64,000 nt of DNA from Candidatus Fluviicola riflensis. Lineage in GTDB: Bacteria; Bacteroidota; Bacteroidia; Flavobacteriales_D; Crocinitomicaceae. Made by a program: the position numbers and the translations under genes. Positions 7,485 through 15,806 of this stretch are shown here, in pieces (the first letter of the stretch is position 1; each line of letters begins with the position of its first letter). Where the stretch lies: contig CP022585.1 in NCBI GenBank assembly GCA_002243285.1, positions 682,001-746,000 of the forward strand. The letters are read 5' to 3'. Below the pieces are notes generated by a model that worked only from the letters and a program-made list of their open reading frames with translations, was not told the origin of the DNA and ran no database searches.

Positions 7485-8712
7485 GTTGTTCCGACTTAAT
7501 TTTAGCCCTTTTCCGCCTGTGCAAATTCGGTAAAAAAACCGTCACGATCCCAATCAGCGGTAAAAACGAACAGATCTGGTACACAAACGAAATACTGGTT
7601 TTGTCAACAAAATAACCCAAAAGCGCCGATCCCAAGCCACCCATTCCGAAAGCGAATCCGTAGAACAAACCTGATACCATCCCGATTTTTCCCGGAAGTA
7701 ATTCCTGCGCATACACCAAAATTGAAGAGAACGCTGAGGCCAGGATCGCACCTGCTATACAGCTGAACACACAGGTCATTGTCAGATCGCAATATGGCAT
7801 TAGTAAGGTAAACGGCGCCGCACCAACGATGGAAAACCAAATGATGATTTTTCGTCCGTATTTATCGCCCAGCGGCCCGCCGATAAGTGTTCCCAACGTT
7901 ACGGATCCCATAAAAGCAAACAAATAAAGCTGCGATTGCTGAACGCTCAAGTGAAATCGATCAATGAGGTAAAACGTAAAGTAGTTGCTGATACTGGCAG
8001 TATAGAAGAACTTCGAGAAAATGAGCAGCAACAAAATACCAATCGAAATGATGATCCGGCGTTTGGAAACGTCAATGGGTAAATCGTTATACGCATTGCG
8101 TTTAAAGGCGCGATGGCTGAGGTATTCCTTATACCAGCGGCCAACGTAAGTCAACACCATCAATGCAATTAGCGCCGAAGCAACAAACCATACAATGTGC
8201 TGCTGTCCGTTGGGAACAACAATAAAAGCCACCAGTAACGGCCCCAATGTAGCGCCGGCATTTCCGCCCAATTGAAAAATGGCCTGTGCCAAACCGCGTT
8301 TACCGCCCGAAGCATAGTAGGCAACCCTTGAAGCTTCCGGGTGAAAAACCGAAGAACCGATTCCGATGAAACACGCCGCTAGTAAAATTGTGGTGAAACC
8401 ATTGGCAAAAGCGAGTAATACAACACCGGTTAATGAAAACACCATCCCGCCGACAAACGCATATGGTTTGGGATATTTATCGGTAAAATTGCCCACGAAA
8501 GGTTGCAAAATAGACGCGGTAACCTGGAAAGCAAACGTGATAAACCCGATTTGCGTAAATGAAAGCTGATAATCTGCTTTAAGCATCGGATACACCGAAG
8601 GCAATACCGATTGAATCAAATCATTGAGAAAATGCCCGAAGCAAACCGCAAAAAGAATCGGAAACACGGTAGTGTAAGCATCCTTTTTCTGAAGCGTCTC
8701 AGCGGAATTCAT
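7477..8712 (-). CDS. fsr: MFS exporter, Fsr (fosmidomycin resistance) family
   Basis: A 411-residue, 12-segment major facilitator. Family marks are FGHFLNDLIQSVLPSVYPMLK in helix 1, DKYPKPYAFVGGM in the first cytoplasmic loop, and GIGSSVFHPEASRVAYYASGGKRGLAQAIFQLGGNAG in helices 4-5. Fsr-type carriers export fosmidomycin-like compounds and other small molecules; the natural substrate here is unknown. The C-terminal Ser and stop codon lie in the inverted repeat at 7467-7484. A TAAATTTG box ends 4 nt before the ATG. Confidence 0.88.
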   Translation of the reverse strand: MNSAETLQKKDAYTTVFPILFAVCFGHFLNDLIQSVLPSVYPMLKADYQLSFTQIGFITFAFQVTASILQPFVGNFTDKYPKPYAFVGGMVFSLTGVVLLAFANGFTTILLAACFIGIGSSVFHPEASRVAYYASGGKRGLAQAIFQLGGNAGATLGPLLVAFIVVPNGQQHIVWFVASALIALMVLTYVGRWYKEYLSHRAFKRNAYNDLPIDVSKRRIIISIGILLLLIFSKFFYTASISNYFTFYLIDRFHLSVQQSQLYLFAFMGSVTLGTLIGGPLGDKYGRKIIIWFSIVGAAPFTLLMPYCDLTMTCVFSCIAGAILASAFSSILVYAQELLPGKIGMVSGLFYGFAFGMGGLGSALLGYFVDKTSISFVYQICSFLPLIGIVTVFLPNLHRRKRAKIKSEQRS

Positions 8713-8716
8713 GGCG

Positions 8717-8724
8717 CAAATTTA
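8717..8724 (-). promoter_or_regulatory. -7 element (TAAATTTG) of fsr
   Basis: The minus strand reads TAAATTTG-cgcc-ATG. Only 4 nt separate the box from the start codon, so the mRNA is likely leaderless. Confidence 0.5.
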
Positions 8725-8811
8725 CAGGTATTTGCCGGTTGACAATCGATTATTCTGTTAAAAAGAGTTCCCTCGAATCCATCCAACTTGGTCGATTACA
8801 TGTTAAAAATC

Positions 8812-8938
8812 TTTCCCACGAATACACGAATTTGGCTCACCTAACGGACTCGCTGACAATTATAAACAAGCTATACATGATTGTCAAACATAGAGCGTGT
8901 CCGTTAGGCACGCAAAAAATTCGTGTATTCGTGGGAAA
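8812..8938. repeat. TTTCCCACGAAT composite inverted repeat, copy A
   Basis: Outer arms of 22 bp (8812-8833 and 8917-8938) are perfect complements, beginning TTTCCCACGAATACACGAAT. Inner arms CCTAACGGACTCGCT and AGCGTGTCCGTTAGG match at 14 of 15, and GACAAT/ATTGTC closes the apex. The whole 127-nt unit can fold into one long hairpin. Copies B (12358-12456) and C (18188-18323) share both outer and inner motifs. It lies downstream of trpA and holds no ORF. Confidence 0.8.
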
Positions 8939-8939
8939 T

Positions 8940-8967
8940 AAAAAAACAGCTTTTGGTTAGTGCTGTA
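8940..8967 (-). terminator. Terminator of the trp operon
   Basis: On the minus strand ACAGC-(11 nt)-GCTGT is followed by seven T, starting 11 nt after the trpA stop codon. Confidence 0.6.
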
Positions 8968-8968
8968 G

Positions 8969-8985
8969 TGTATCGGCTAGCCGAT
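8969..8985. repeat. TGTATCGGCTAGCCGAT palindrome overlapping the trpA stop
   Basis: These 17 bases match the first 17 of the perfect palindrome at 12331-12350. ATCGGCTAGCCGAT is self-complementary and contains the last two trpA sense codons (ATC GGC) and its TAG stop. In both places the palindrome lies beside a TTTCCCAC composite repeat. Confidence 0.7.
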
Positions 8986-9735
8986 GCTGGCAGTCATCAA
9001 GTTCTCCAAAAAAGTTCCCGAGGCACCCTCAGCCAGACTTTTTAAGTAGGCCGAACCGATAATAACACCATCACATTCCTGGAAACCCTGATCACGTTTT
9101 TCGGGTGAATCAATTCCGAATCCCAGGAATAATGGAGTTTCGCCGCACAAGATTTTTAATTCACGGTATCGCTTTTGTTTGGATTCATCAATCAGGTAAC
9201 CATTTCCGGTAATACTTGTCTCGCCAACCAAATACACAAAACTTTCCTTGCAGGCCAAAGCAATTGTCTTTACCCGTTCATTATCCGTTGCGGGTGTAAT
9301 CAGAAAAGTGACCGGAACATCATACGCCCGAAAAATTTTCGCGTAACGTGTATTGTACAATTCGAGCGACAGGTCCGGTAAGATCAGCGAATCAATTTTC
9401 AGCTCCTGGCACTTCGCCAAAAAATTCCCCAAACCGTATTGCAAAACCGGATTCAAATAACCCATCAACACCAGTGGAATAGTAATCTGACTACGAATAC
9501 CGGTTAATTGCCGAAAAAGCAAATCGAGCGTCATACCGTTTTCAAGTGCAATCGAACTGGTATGTTGAATCACAGGTCCGTCAGCCATCGGATCAGAAAA
9601 CGGTATCCCGATTTCGATGAAACTGACGCCTTGTTCCTGCAATCGGATCAATTGTTCGGGAAGACTTTCGCGTTGCGGAAATCCGGCTGTGATAAAAATG
9701 CTGACTTGTTTAGTTGCTTTTTTAAATGGATTCAT
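8977..9735 (-). CDS. trpA: Tryptophan synthase alpha chain
   Basis: A 252-residue TIM barrel that cleaves indole-3-glycerol phosphate to indole and glyceraldehyde-3-phosphate. The catalytic Glu lies in FIEIGIPFSDPMADGP, and the second catalytic acid in SLILPDLSLE. Phosphate-binding glycines are seen in FLGFGIDSPE and GVIIGSAYLK. Last gene of the operon, 7 nt after trpB. Its last codons and stop lie inside a palindrome shared with the trpD-trpC gap. Confidence 0.97.
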   Translation of the reverse strand: MNPFKKATKQVSIFITAGFPQRESLPEQLIRLQEQGVSFIEIGIPFSDPMADGPVIQHTSSIALENGMTLDLLFRQLTGIRSQITIPLVLMGYLNPVLQYGLGNFLAKCQELKIDSLILPDLSLELYNTRYAKIFRAYDVPVTFLITPATDNERVKTIALACKESFVYLVGETSITGNGYLIDESKQKRYRELKILCGETPLFLGFGIDSPEKRDQGFQECDGVIIGSAYLKSLAEGASGTFLENLMTASIG

Positions 9736-9742
9736 GATGCGT

Positions 9743-10933
9743 TTAAAGTTGAATTTCTACCTGATAAGTGTTCATGTCTTTATCGCCACGACCTGAAAGG
9801 TTGATCACAACACAATCATCGGATGTCAACTGAATTTGATGCAGCGCAGCTAGTGCGTGAGCACTTTCCAATGCTGGAATAATCCCTTCCAAGCGTGAGC
9901 ATTCCATTGCTGCTTCAAGTGCTTCAGTATCTGTAACCGCTAGTGATTTTGTGCGGCCGGTGGCAATTGTGTGTGCATGCAATGGCCCGATTCCGGGATA
10001 GTCCAATCCGGCGGAAATGGAATGAGGTTCAATTACCTGTCCGCCAGAATCCTGCATCAATAAAGTGAAACTTCCGTGCAGCACGCCGGGACTTCCCAAT
10101 ACGGAAGTAGCGGCAGATTTCCCGGAATGAATCCCTAAACCAGCTGCTTCAACGGCTATCAATTCTACATCGGGCTGATCGTAATAATGATAAAACGCTC
10201 CGGCCGCATTACTTCCGCCACCCACACAGGCAATCACTTTGGTCGGATTCCGGTTGCCGGTTTTTGCCAGCAATTGTTCGCTGATTTCTTTTGAAATGAC
10301 CGATTGAAAATAAGCCACCATTTCCGGATAAGGATGCGGTCCAACCACGCTGCCAATCAGGTAATAAGCGTCTGGGTGATTGATCCAGTGGCGAATGGCT
10401 TCATTGGTGGCATCTTTCAGTGTTTTACTTCCGGAAGTAGCCGGAACGACCTTCGCCCCCAGCATTTTCATGCGCTGTACATTCGGTGCCTGGCGTTCAA
10501 TGTCTTTTTCACCCATGTAAACAATGCAGTTCAAACCCATCAATGCGCACACGGTTGCGGTTGCCACGCCATGCTGTCCGGCGCCGGTTTCGGCAATGAT
10601 ATCGGTTTTTCCCATGTGTTTCGCCAACAGAATCTGGCCGATGGTGTTGTTGATTTTGTGCGCGCCGGTATGACATAGATCTTCGCGCTTGAAATAAACC
10701 GGACAGCCGAATTTTTCGGAAAAACGCGCTGCAAAACACAATGGAGTAGGTCGCCCGACATAATCGTTGAGCAAGGAAGAAAAATCCCGCTCAAACGTTT
10801 CCGTGAAACAATACGAACGAAAAGCCCGCTCAAGATTTTCTACATTTTGGCGCAGCAACTCAGGAATGTAAGCGCCACCGAAATCACCGTAAAAACCCAA
10901 TTCGTCGGTTTCAAGATAAGATGCTGTTTTCAT
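9743..10933 (-). CDS. trpB: Tryptophan synthase beta chain
   Basis: A 396-residue PLP enzyme joining indole and serine to tryptophan. The PLP lysine lies in [13 protein letters not shown], the phosphate-binding loop is GGGSNAAG, and [10 protein letters not shown] is the family signature. The start is set at the internal ATG 10933 ([20 protein letters not shown]) because the nine extra upstream residues are atypical; this gives a 24-nt overlap with trpF. Confidence 0.97.
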   Translation of the reverse strand: MKTASYLETDELGFYGDFGGAYIPELLRQNVENLERAFRSYCFTETFERDFSSLLNDYVGRPTPLCFAARFSEKFGCPVYFKREDLCHTGAHKINNTIGQILLAKHMGKTDIIAETGAGQHGVATATVCALMGLNCIVYMGEKDIERQAPNVQRMKMLGAKVVPATSGSKTLKDATNEAIRHWINHPDAYYLIGSVVGPHPYPEMVAYFQSVISKEISEQLLAKTGNRNPTKVIACVGGGSNAAGAFYHYYDQPDVELIAVEAAGLGIHSGKSAATSVLGSPGVLHGSFTLLMQDSGGQVIEPHSISAGLDYPGIGPLHAHTIATGRTKSLAVTDTEALEAAMECSRLEGIIPALESAHALAALHQIQLTSDDCVVINLSGRGDKDMNTYQVEIQL

Positions 10934-11534
10934 GTTGCAATTGTTGAATGAATGTTTCAATTAATTGTACGTTTTTGATTCCCGGTGCAATTTCAAACCT
11001 GCTGTTGAGGTCATATCCGATGCAAAACGGATGGTCGAAATGAGCCAGAGAAACTAAGGTATCCAATCCGATACCACCGCTCAGGAAAAAGGATTTTGGG
11101 CCTTTGTAATCAGTAAGAATTTCCCAATCGAATGAAACCCCTGATCCGCCACGTTGCCCGGTTTTTGTGTCAAACAGGAAATAATCCACCGCATTTTTAT
11201 ACGAATCAGTTGCTTCCAGATCGGTTTTTGTGGCAATTCCGAAAGCTTTGATCACCAGGATGTCTTTCGGTAATTGTTTACAGAAATCAGGTGTTTCGTC
11301 TCCGTGCAATTGTACGGTTGTAAGTTGGTGGTGCTGAATTGTTTGTTCAATCGTTTCCAGTGAAGCATTCACAAAAACACCCACGCGCTGTTTCCCGAAA
11401 GAAGGAACGGATTCCTGCGTAAAACGAGGCGATTGTTCCGCAAAAATAAATCCGATAAAATCCACTTCCGGAATGGCCACAATTTTCCTGCTTTCGATGT
11501 TGTTTGTCAATCCGCAAACTTTGATCTGTTTCAT
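10911..11534 (-). CDS. trpF: Phosphoribosylanthranilate isomerase
   Basis: A 207-residue beta/alpha barrel isomerising phosphoribosylanthranilate to CdRP. KVCGLTN at the start carries the catalytic Cys; [12 protein letters not shown] and [12 protein letters not shown] are the family's phosphate-binding signatures. Its ATG overlaps the trpC stop (ATGA). Confidence 0.95.
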   Translation of the reverse strand: MKQIKVCGLTNNIESRKIVAIPEVDFIGFIFAEQSPRFTQESVPSFGKQRVGVFVNASLETIEQTIQHHQLTTVQLHGDETPDFCKQLPKDILVIKAFGIATKTDLEATDSYKNAVDYFLFDTKTGQRGGSGVSFDWEILTDYKGPKSFFLSGGIGLDTLVSLAHFDHPFCIGYDLNSRFEIAPGIKNVQLIETFIQQLQHENSILS

Positions 11535-12298
11535 ACTGCCAGTGTTAATTGGGCTAAATGCTGTTCGCGTAAAATGCTTTCTCCGATCAGCGCACCTTTG
11601 TAACCGGCAGCTTTTAATGCATCCAATTCGGAAACCATTTTAATACCGGAAGCGGTAATCGCAGGAATAAAATGCGGGAGATAAGGTGCCAGAACGAAAC
11701 TGTGTTCCAACGAAGTTTGCTGCGCTGCCAGATCACGATTATTAACCGCGATGATGTCTACTTCGTCGTTGAGTTTTTCCAGTTCGTGAAAGGTGTGGAT
11801 TTCAAAGACCACTTCCAATCCGAGACTTTTGGCTACAATCGTCAAGTGATGTGCCTGTTGTTTTTCCAAAACGGCTGCGATGAGTAAAATAGCGTCAGCA
11901 CCGGCGGCTTTCGATTCGAATAATTGCAATTCGTCGATGATGAATTCTTTGCGCAAGACAGGCAGTTTGCTTGCTGATCGCACTTCTAATAAATCATCAA
12001 TGCTTCCACCGAAATAAGCCTGATCGGTGAGTACGCTGATGGCAATGGCTCCGCTTTCCTCGTATTCTCTCCCCAGTTCAGCAGGATTGAGATCGGGAGA
12101 AATGATACCTCCGCTCGGTGATTTTCGTTTGATTTCTGCGATAATACCGAATTCATGATCTGATAATTGTTGCTTCAACGAACGCGTCGCTTTTGAAAAC
12201 AGTGGTTGTTGAATAAAAGAATCGATGGAATTGTTTTGCCGCAAAAGCTGTACTTCCTGTTGTTTATTAGCGATGATGCGATCGAGTATTGTTTTCAT
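11531..12298 (-). CDS. trpC: Indole-3-glycerol phosphate synthase
   Basis: A 255-residue barrel enzyme converting CdRP to indole-3-glycerol phosphate. Visible motifs are IIAEIKRKSPSGG, LPVLRKEFIIDELQ, IIAVNNRDL and ALIGESILRE. The frame extends 58 codons further upstream, but those codons lie inside inverted-repeat element B and look unlike any TrpC. The start is therefore MKTILDRIIANKQQEV at 12298. It overlaps trpF by ATGA. Confidence 0.96.
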   Translation of the reverse strand: MKTILDRIIANKQQEVQLLRQNNSIDSFIQQPLFSKATRSLKQQLSDHEFGIIAEIKRKSPSGGIISPDLNPAELGREYEESGAIAISVLTDQAYFGGSIDDLLEVRSASKLPVLRKEFIIDELQLFESKAAGADAILLIAAVLEKQQAHHLTIVAKSLGLEVVFEIHTFHELEKLNDEVDIIAVNNRDLAAQQTSLEHSFVLAPYLPHFIPAITASGIKMVSELDALKAAGYKGALIGESILREQHLAQLTLAV

Positions 12299-12330
12299 AG
12301 ATTTTGTACTTAGAATTTTAATGATAGTTC

Positions 12331-12456
12331 TGTATCGGCTAGCCGATACACTTTTTATTTCCCACATATGCACAGACTCTGCTCGGCTAACGCCCTCGCT
12401 AATAGGATTTAAAAGCGTGTCCGTTAGGCACGCACAAATTTGTGTATCTGTGGGAA
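12331..12456. repeat. Composite inverted repeat copy B with palindrome, inside the trp operon
   Basis: Begins with the perfect 20-bp palindrome TGTATCGGCTAGCCGATACA (12331-12350), then 7 nt, then TTTCCCAC...GTGGGAA (12358-12456). Inner arms GGCTAACGCCCTCGCT and AGCGTGTCCGTTAGGC mirror copy A. The right half is nearly identical to the right half of copy A; the left outer arm is more degenerate. The element fills most of the 204-bp trpD-trpC gap, the only sizeable gap in an otherwise tightly coupled operon. Confidence 0.75.
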
Positions 12457-12502
12457 GCCAGCAGTACAACATTTATATTTGGTGCAAGGCGTTTTCATAA
12501 AA

Positions 12503-13483
12503 TCAGTTGTTTGGTTGAAGATGATTGAATACCACTCCGGATTTCAGTTGTTCCAAAGCAGTGAAAAAAGCTTCTGTATAAGAAAGTGACGGATCGAATG
12601 TTTGAAGAGCCAAAGCCACATTTCCCGCAACAACCGTGTTTTGTGCTTCCGTACCTTTTCCTTTGAGAATGGCTCTAAGCATTTTTGCAGCTTCCCGGGC
12701 AGAATTTCCTCCCTGAATCGATGTGAGTGAAACCGGTTTTCCGGTCGGATTTTTATGCATCAATTCATCGCGATTACCACTCAAAATGCGGGTAGAACCG
12801 ATGAACGTCAGTTCGTCGAAACCGTCCATGCCGTGAATGACCGTATATCCTTTTTTTGTTCTGTGCAAAACGTGCTGGTAATGCTTCGCCAGTTCGAGTG
12901 AATACGTCCCCGTAAGCTGATGAGTAGGATTTGCAGGATTCACCAATGGGCCAATTCCATTAAAAAATGTGGGAATTCCCAGCGCTTTCCGTAAATGAGC
13001 AACACGTTTCAGCGTCGGATGAAACAATGGCGCATGCAGAAAACAAATGTTGTGTTTGTCAAGTTGCTGCTGCAATTGTGATTCATCGGCAGTGAATTGA
13101 TAACCCAACGTTTCCAGCACAGTAGACGAACCGCAGAGCGAACTCACGCCGTAATTGCCATGTTTTACTACTTTGTAACCAAGACTGGCGACCACAAACG
13201 CGCTTGTGGTAGAAACATTAAACGTATTTTTTCCGTCGCCGCCTGTTCCGCAAACGTCAATGGTTTGGCCGGCTTCGAGTTTTACCGGAAGTGCCAGTTC
13301 GAGCAGGGCCTTACGAAATCCGATCAATTCATTCAATTGCAAACCACGGTATTGAAGTGCGGTCATCAGCGCTACAATTTGCTCATCAGTGGTTTCACTG
13401 TGATTGAGTTTCAACATCGTTTCATAAGCATCTTCTTCCGAGAGATAAGCACCGGTCATTAATGTTTTTAGTATTTTTTTCAT
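12503..13483 (-). CDS. trpD: Anthranilate phosphoribosyltransferase
   Basis: A 326-residue enzyme transferring phosphoribose from PRPP to anthranilate. The PRPP/Mg motif CGTGGDGKNTFNVST is intact, as are KHGNYGVSSLCGS and RTKKGYTVIHGMDGFDE. Its ATG overlaps the trpG stop (ATGA), showing translational coupling. Confidence 0.96.
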   Translation of the reverse strand: MKKILKTLMTGAYLSEEDAYETMLKLNHSETTDEQIVALMTALQYRGLQLNELIGFRKALLELALPVKLEAGQTIDVCGTGGDGKNTFNVSTTSAFVVASLGYKVVKHGNYGVSSLCGSSTVLETLGYQFTADESQLQQQLDKHNICFLHAPLFHPTLKRVAHLRKALGIPTFFNGIGPLVNPANPTHQLTGTYSLELAKHYQHVLHRTKKGYTVIHGMDGFDELTFIGSTRILSGNRDELMHKNPTGKPVSLTSIQGGNSAREAAKMLRAILKGKGTEAQNTVVAGNVALALQTFDPSLSYTEAFFTALEQLKSGVVFNHLQPNN

Positions 13484-14049
13484 CGTAACGAATTAATCCA
13501 GTTCGTAATCATTGTTCTTCCTGTTGGTGTGAGGATCGATTCCGGGTGAAATTGAATTCCTATCGTTGGGTGTGAAACATGCCGGAATGCCATAATGGTT
13601 TGATCCTCGGTTCTGGCAGTAATTTTTAGCGCAGAATTTCCATCTTGACTAACCTGCCAGCTGTGATAGCGTCCAACTTCAACCATTCCTGGTAAACCGA
13701 CAAAAAGCGCTTCATCATTATCAATCGAAACAACACTTGCTTTTCCATGAATGGGAACCGGACAACGTTCCAGCTTCGAACCGAAAACTTCCGCAATGGC
13801 CTGATGTCCCAAACAAACGCCCAGCACTCCTTTCGTTCCCGAATAACGACGAATGATGGTTTTTAATTCGCCAGCTTCATCGGGAATTCCGGGTCCGGGC
13901 GACAATAAAATGGCATCGCATTGATCCAGTAAATCATAGTCAATGGCATTGTTGCGTTGTACAAATACTTCCACATCTTCGCATTCGCGTACGTAGCGAA
14001 CCAGGTTGTAGACAAACGAGTCTAAATTGTCTATCACTGCTATTTTCAT
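13480..14049 (-). CDS. trpG: Anthranilate synthase component II (glutamine amidotransferase)
   Basis: A 189-residue class I glutamine amidotransferase supplying ammonia to TrpE. The nucleophile Cys lies in GVCLGHQAIAE, the oxyanion loop in LLSPGPGIPDEAG, and the His-Glu pair in GIQFHPESILT. It overlaps trpE by ATGA. It may also serve aminodeoxychorismate synthase, as some TrpG/PabA proteins do, but no pab gene is nearby. Confidence 0.95.
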   Translation of the reverse strand: MKIAVIDNLDSFVYNLVRYVRECEDVEVFVQRNNAIDYDLLDQCDAILLSPGPGIPDEAGELKTIIRRYSGTKGVLGVCLGHQAIAEVFGSKLERCPVPIHGKASVVSIDNDEALFVGLPGMVEVGRYHSWQVSQDGNSALKITARTEDQTIMAFRHVSHPTIGIQFHPESILTPTGRTMITNWINSLR

Positions 14050-15440
14050 GCGTTCTCAAATTGGGGTGAATGTGCGGCAGAAATGGCTCTTCGCAAGGCG
14101 GCCAGTTTGTTAGTGACTTCCTGTAGTTCGTTTTCAGGCTCAGAATCCAGTACAATTCCGGCACCGGCCCTGAAATGCAGAATGTTGTTTTTACTTAGCA
14201 TACTTCGGATAACAATGGCGAGGTTCACGGATCCATCGATTCCCAAAAAACCGATTGCGCCGCCATAATAGTTTCGATTGTCACCTTCCAGTTGCTGAAG
14301 CAATTCCAATGCTTTTGGTTTGGGGGTTCCGGAAAGTGTTCCTGCAGGAAAAGTTCCCGAAAAAAGCTGCAACGGATGATGATTGTTCAGCCGACCGATT
14401 ACTTTTGAAACCAGGTGAATCACATGACTGAATTGCTGAACTTCCTTGTAAGCTGCAACTTTTACTTCACCGCAATACTTGCTCAAATCATTACGTGCCA
14501 AATCAACGAGCATGGTGTGTTCAGCATTTTCTTTTTCGTCGTGAACAAGTTGATAAATAGCGGCCAAATCGTGTGCTTCGGTTCCTGTTTTTCGCACTGT
14601 TCCGGCAATCGGGTGAATCGAAGCAATTCCTTTTTTGAATTGAATTTGCGTTTCGGGTGACGAGCCCATCAATCGGTACGATTCCATATCAGCGTAAAAC
14701 AAATACGGCGATGGGTTTAAGCGCCGCAGTTGACGATACACTTCAAAATCATCACCAAAAAACGGTTGAGAAAACGGCCGGGAAACCACCAGTTGAAAAA
14801 CGTCTCCTCTCAGAATGTGATGTTTGGCGCGATCAACCATTGAGAGAAAAATTTCATCTGAAATGTTGGAAACTGCCTCATCTGTCACCGAAAACGGTAA
14901 ACTTTCAGGTGCGTTTTTGCGAAGCTGAAGTTCTAATTCATCCAATGAAGGTCGTTCATCCGAAAAAGAATTGGTGATGATGTGTCCCGAATCGTGAAAA
15001 TGGTCCAGCACGATGAGGTATTCATAAAGTGTCAGATGCGCCAGGGGTAAATCACTTTCGCCGGCCAAGCGTTCAATTCCAGTTTCCTCAAAATGCCCGA
15101 ACTCAAATCCGAAATAGGAAAAGAAACCGTTGTGCTGAATTTCCGGCGATTCAAAACCGATGGAAGAAATGATTTCGACCAATTGTTGTGTCACCGATTG
15201 TGTTGATTCAAATGGAATCAAAAGCGTTTCCGTAATGCTTTGGAGCGTAATAGAAGTATCGCTGACACTAATTTCCACCAGCGGATTTAATCCGATAAAT
15301 GAATGGCTATCGACCCGCGAATGATAGTCGTTACTTTCCAGTAAAACCGGTTTTCGATAGTGATTCCGTAGGTTTAAGTAAATCCCGACCGGCGTATGAA
15401 GATCGGCATTGAATGGATGAATGTGAGAGAAAATATGCAT
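14046..15440 (-). CDS. trpE: Anthranilate synthase component I
   Basis: A 464-residue chorismate-using enzyme. The Trp feedback site is indicated by the LLES motif (PVLLESNDYHSRVDSHSFIG, about residues 32-51). The catalytic domain shows PSPYLFYADMESYRLMGSSPE, IAGTVRKTGTEAHD, FPAGTLSGTPKPKA and YYGGAIGFLG. The LLES motif favours TrpE over PabB. First structural gene of the operon, preceded by a leader peptide and terminator that form a likely Trp attenuator. Confidence 0.96.
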   Translation of the reverse strand: MHIFSHIHPFNADLHTPVGIYLNLRNHYRKPVLLESNDYHSRVDSHSFIGLNPLVEISVSDTSITLQSITETLLIPFESTQSVTQQLVEIISSIGFESPEIQHNGFFSYFGFEFGHFEETGIERLAGESDLPLAHLTLYEYLIVLDHFHDSGHIITNSFSDERPSLDELELQLRKNAPESLPFSVTDEAVSNISDEIFLSMVDRAKHHILRGDVFQLVVSRPFSQPFFGDDFEVYRQLRRLNPSPYLFYADMESYRLMGSSPETQIQFKKGIASIHPIAGTVRKTGTEAHDLAAIYQLVHDEKENAEHTMLVDLARNDLSKYCGEVKVAAYKEVQQFSHVIHLVSKVIGRLNNHHPLQLFSGTFPAGTLSGTPKPKALELLQQLEGDNRNYYGGAIGFLGIDGSVNLAIVIRSMLSKNNILHFRAGAGIVLDSEPENELQEVTNKLAALRRAISAAHSPQFENA

Positions 15441-15460
15441 GATTTTAAAAAGTTGGGAAC

Positions 15461-15491
15461 AAAAAAAACGGCTGTCAGTGATGACAAGCCG
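15461..15491 (-). terminator. Attenuator terminator of the trp operon
   Basis: On the minus strand CGGCTTGTCA and TGACAGCCG pair (9 bp with one bulged base) around a 4-nt loop, followed by eight T (15468-15461). It lies between the leader peptide stop (15520) and the trpE ATG (15440). GATGAC within the leader ORF (15534-15529) is complementary to GTCATC (15485-15480) in the 5' arm and loop, giving a candidate antiterminator. Confidence 0.8.
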
Positions 15492-15519
15492 CGCTTAATT
15501 ATAGGGAAATACCAATGCG

Positions 15520-15582
15520 TTAATGCCAGTCATCTAGAAAAGAAAACTGCCACCAGCATTGTGTATTGTTCATGCGAATCAT
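15520..15582 (-). CDS. trpL: trp operon leader peptide
   Basis: A 20-residue ORF, MIRMNNTQCWWQFSFLDDWH, with tandem Trp codons (15555-15550), a third Trp near the end and two Phe. The stop codon is followed 28 nt later by an intrinsic terminator and then trpE. A ribosome stalled on the tandem Trp codons would leave GATGAC (15534-15529) free to pair with the terminator's 5' side; one that reached the stop would cover it. ATG 15582 is 4 nt after the -7 box, so translation may be leaderless. ATG 15573 is an in-frame alternative. The name trpL is given by function, not homology. Confidence 0.75.
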   Translation of the reverse strand: MIRMNNTQCWWQFSFLDDWH

Positions 15583-15586
15583 GGTG

Positions 15587-15618
15587 CAAATGTAGAGCGC
15601 AACTTTTTAATTCACAAA
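15587..15618 (-). promoter_or_regulatory. Promoter of the trp operon
   Basis: The minus strand reads TTTG (15618-15615), a 20-nt spacer, then TACATTTG (15594-15587). Both elements and the spacing match the Bacteroidota consensus. The predicted transcript begins at about the leader-peptide start codon (15582). Confidence 0.75.
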
Positions 15619-15670
15619 CAAAAAGTGAAATAAATTTATGTTACTGAATATTTTGTTGATTTTATAACAG

Positions 15671-15678
15671 TATATTTG
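15671..15678 (+). promoter_or_regulatory. -7 element (TATATTTG) of the DAHP synthase transcript
   Basis: A perfect TAnnTTTG lies 7 nt before the leader ATG at 15686. The -33 element is weak: only TTTTGTTG at 15651-15658, closer than usual. It is divergent from the trp promoter, with the two -7 boxes about 77 bp apart. Confidence 0.55.
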
Positions 15679-15685
15679 TCGGCAA

Positions 15686-15745
15686 ATGATGCTGTTTTTA
15701 TCCATACAACAAGGAACTTATTGGTGGATCGCTTTCAAACGATAG
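15686..15745 (+). CDS. Aromatic amino acid leader peptide upstream of DAHP synthase
   Basis: A 19-residue ORF, MMLFLSIQQGTYWWIAFKR. It places Tyr, Trp, Trp and Phe codons within six positions (15719-15736), i.e. all three end products of the pathway whose first enzyme is encoded downstream. The stop is followed by a terminator at 15771-15806. GCGAAAC just after the stop (15745-15751) can pair with the terminator's 5' arm GTTTTCCGC (15775-15783, with a 2-nt bulge), a plausible antiterminator that a ribosome at the stop codon would mask. TGCTGTTT (15690-15697) also pairs with AAACAGCA (15748-15755). Confidence 0.75.
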   Translation: MMLFLSIQQGTYWWIAFKR

Positions 15746-15770
15746 CGAAACAGCAGGCATTATAGGGTAT

Positions 15771-15806
15771 TCCCGTTTTCCGCCTGAGGTGGAAGCGGGA
15801 TTTTTT
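15771..15806 (+). terminator. Attenuator terminator upstream of DAHP synthase
   Basis: TCCCGTTTTCCGC and GTGGAAGCGGGA form a GC-rich stem with a small bulge, followed by six T and then ATTTT. It lies 25 nt after the leader stop codon and 60 nt before the DAHP synthase ATG, with no other gene upstream, so it can only act as a leader terminator. The whole 15441-15866 gap is accounted for by the two divergent leaders. Confidence 0.8.

Noticed and set aside
12299..12472. N-terminal extension of TrpC
   Set aside because: The extra 58 codons are made of repeat element B, and TrpC proteins normally begin near MKTILDRIIANK.
15396..15647. 83-codon plus-strand ORF across the trp leader
   Set aside because: It is the antisense shadow of the Trp leader peptide and attenuator, overlaps trpE, and has no family features.
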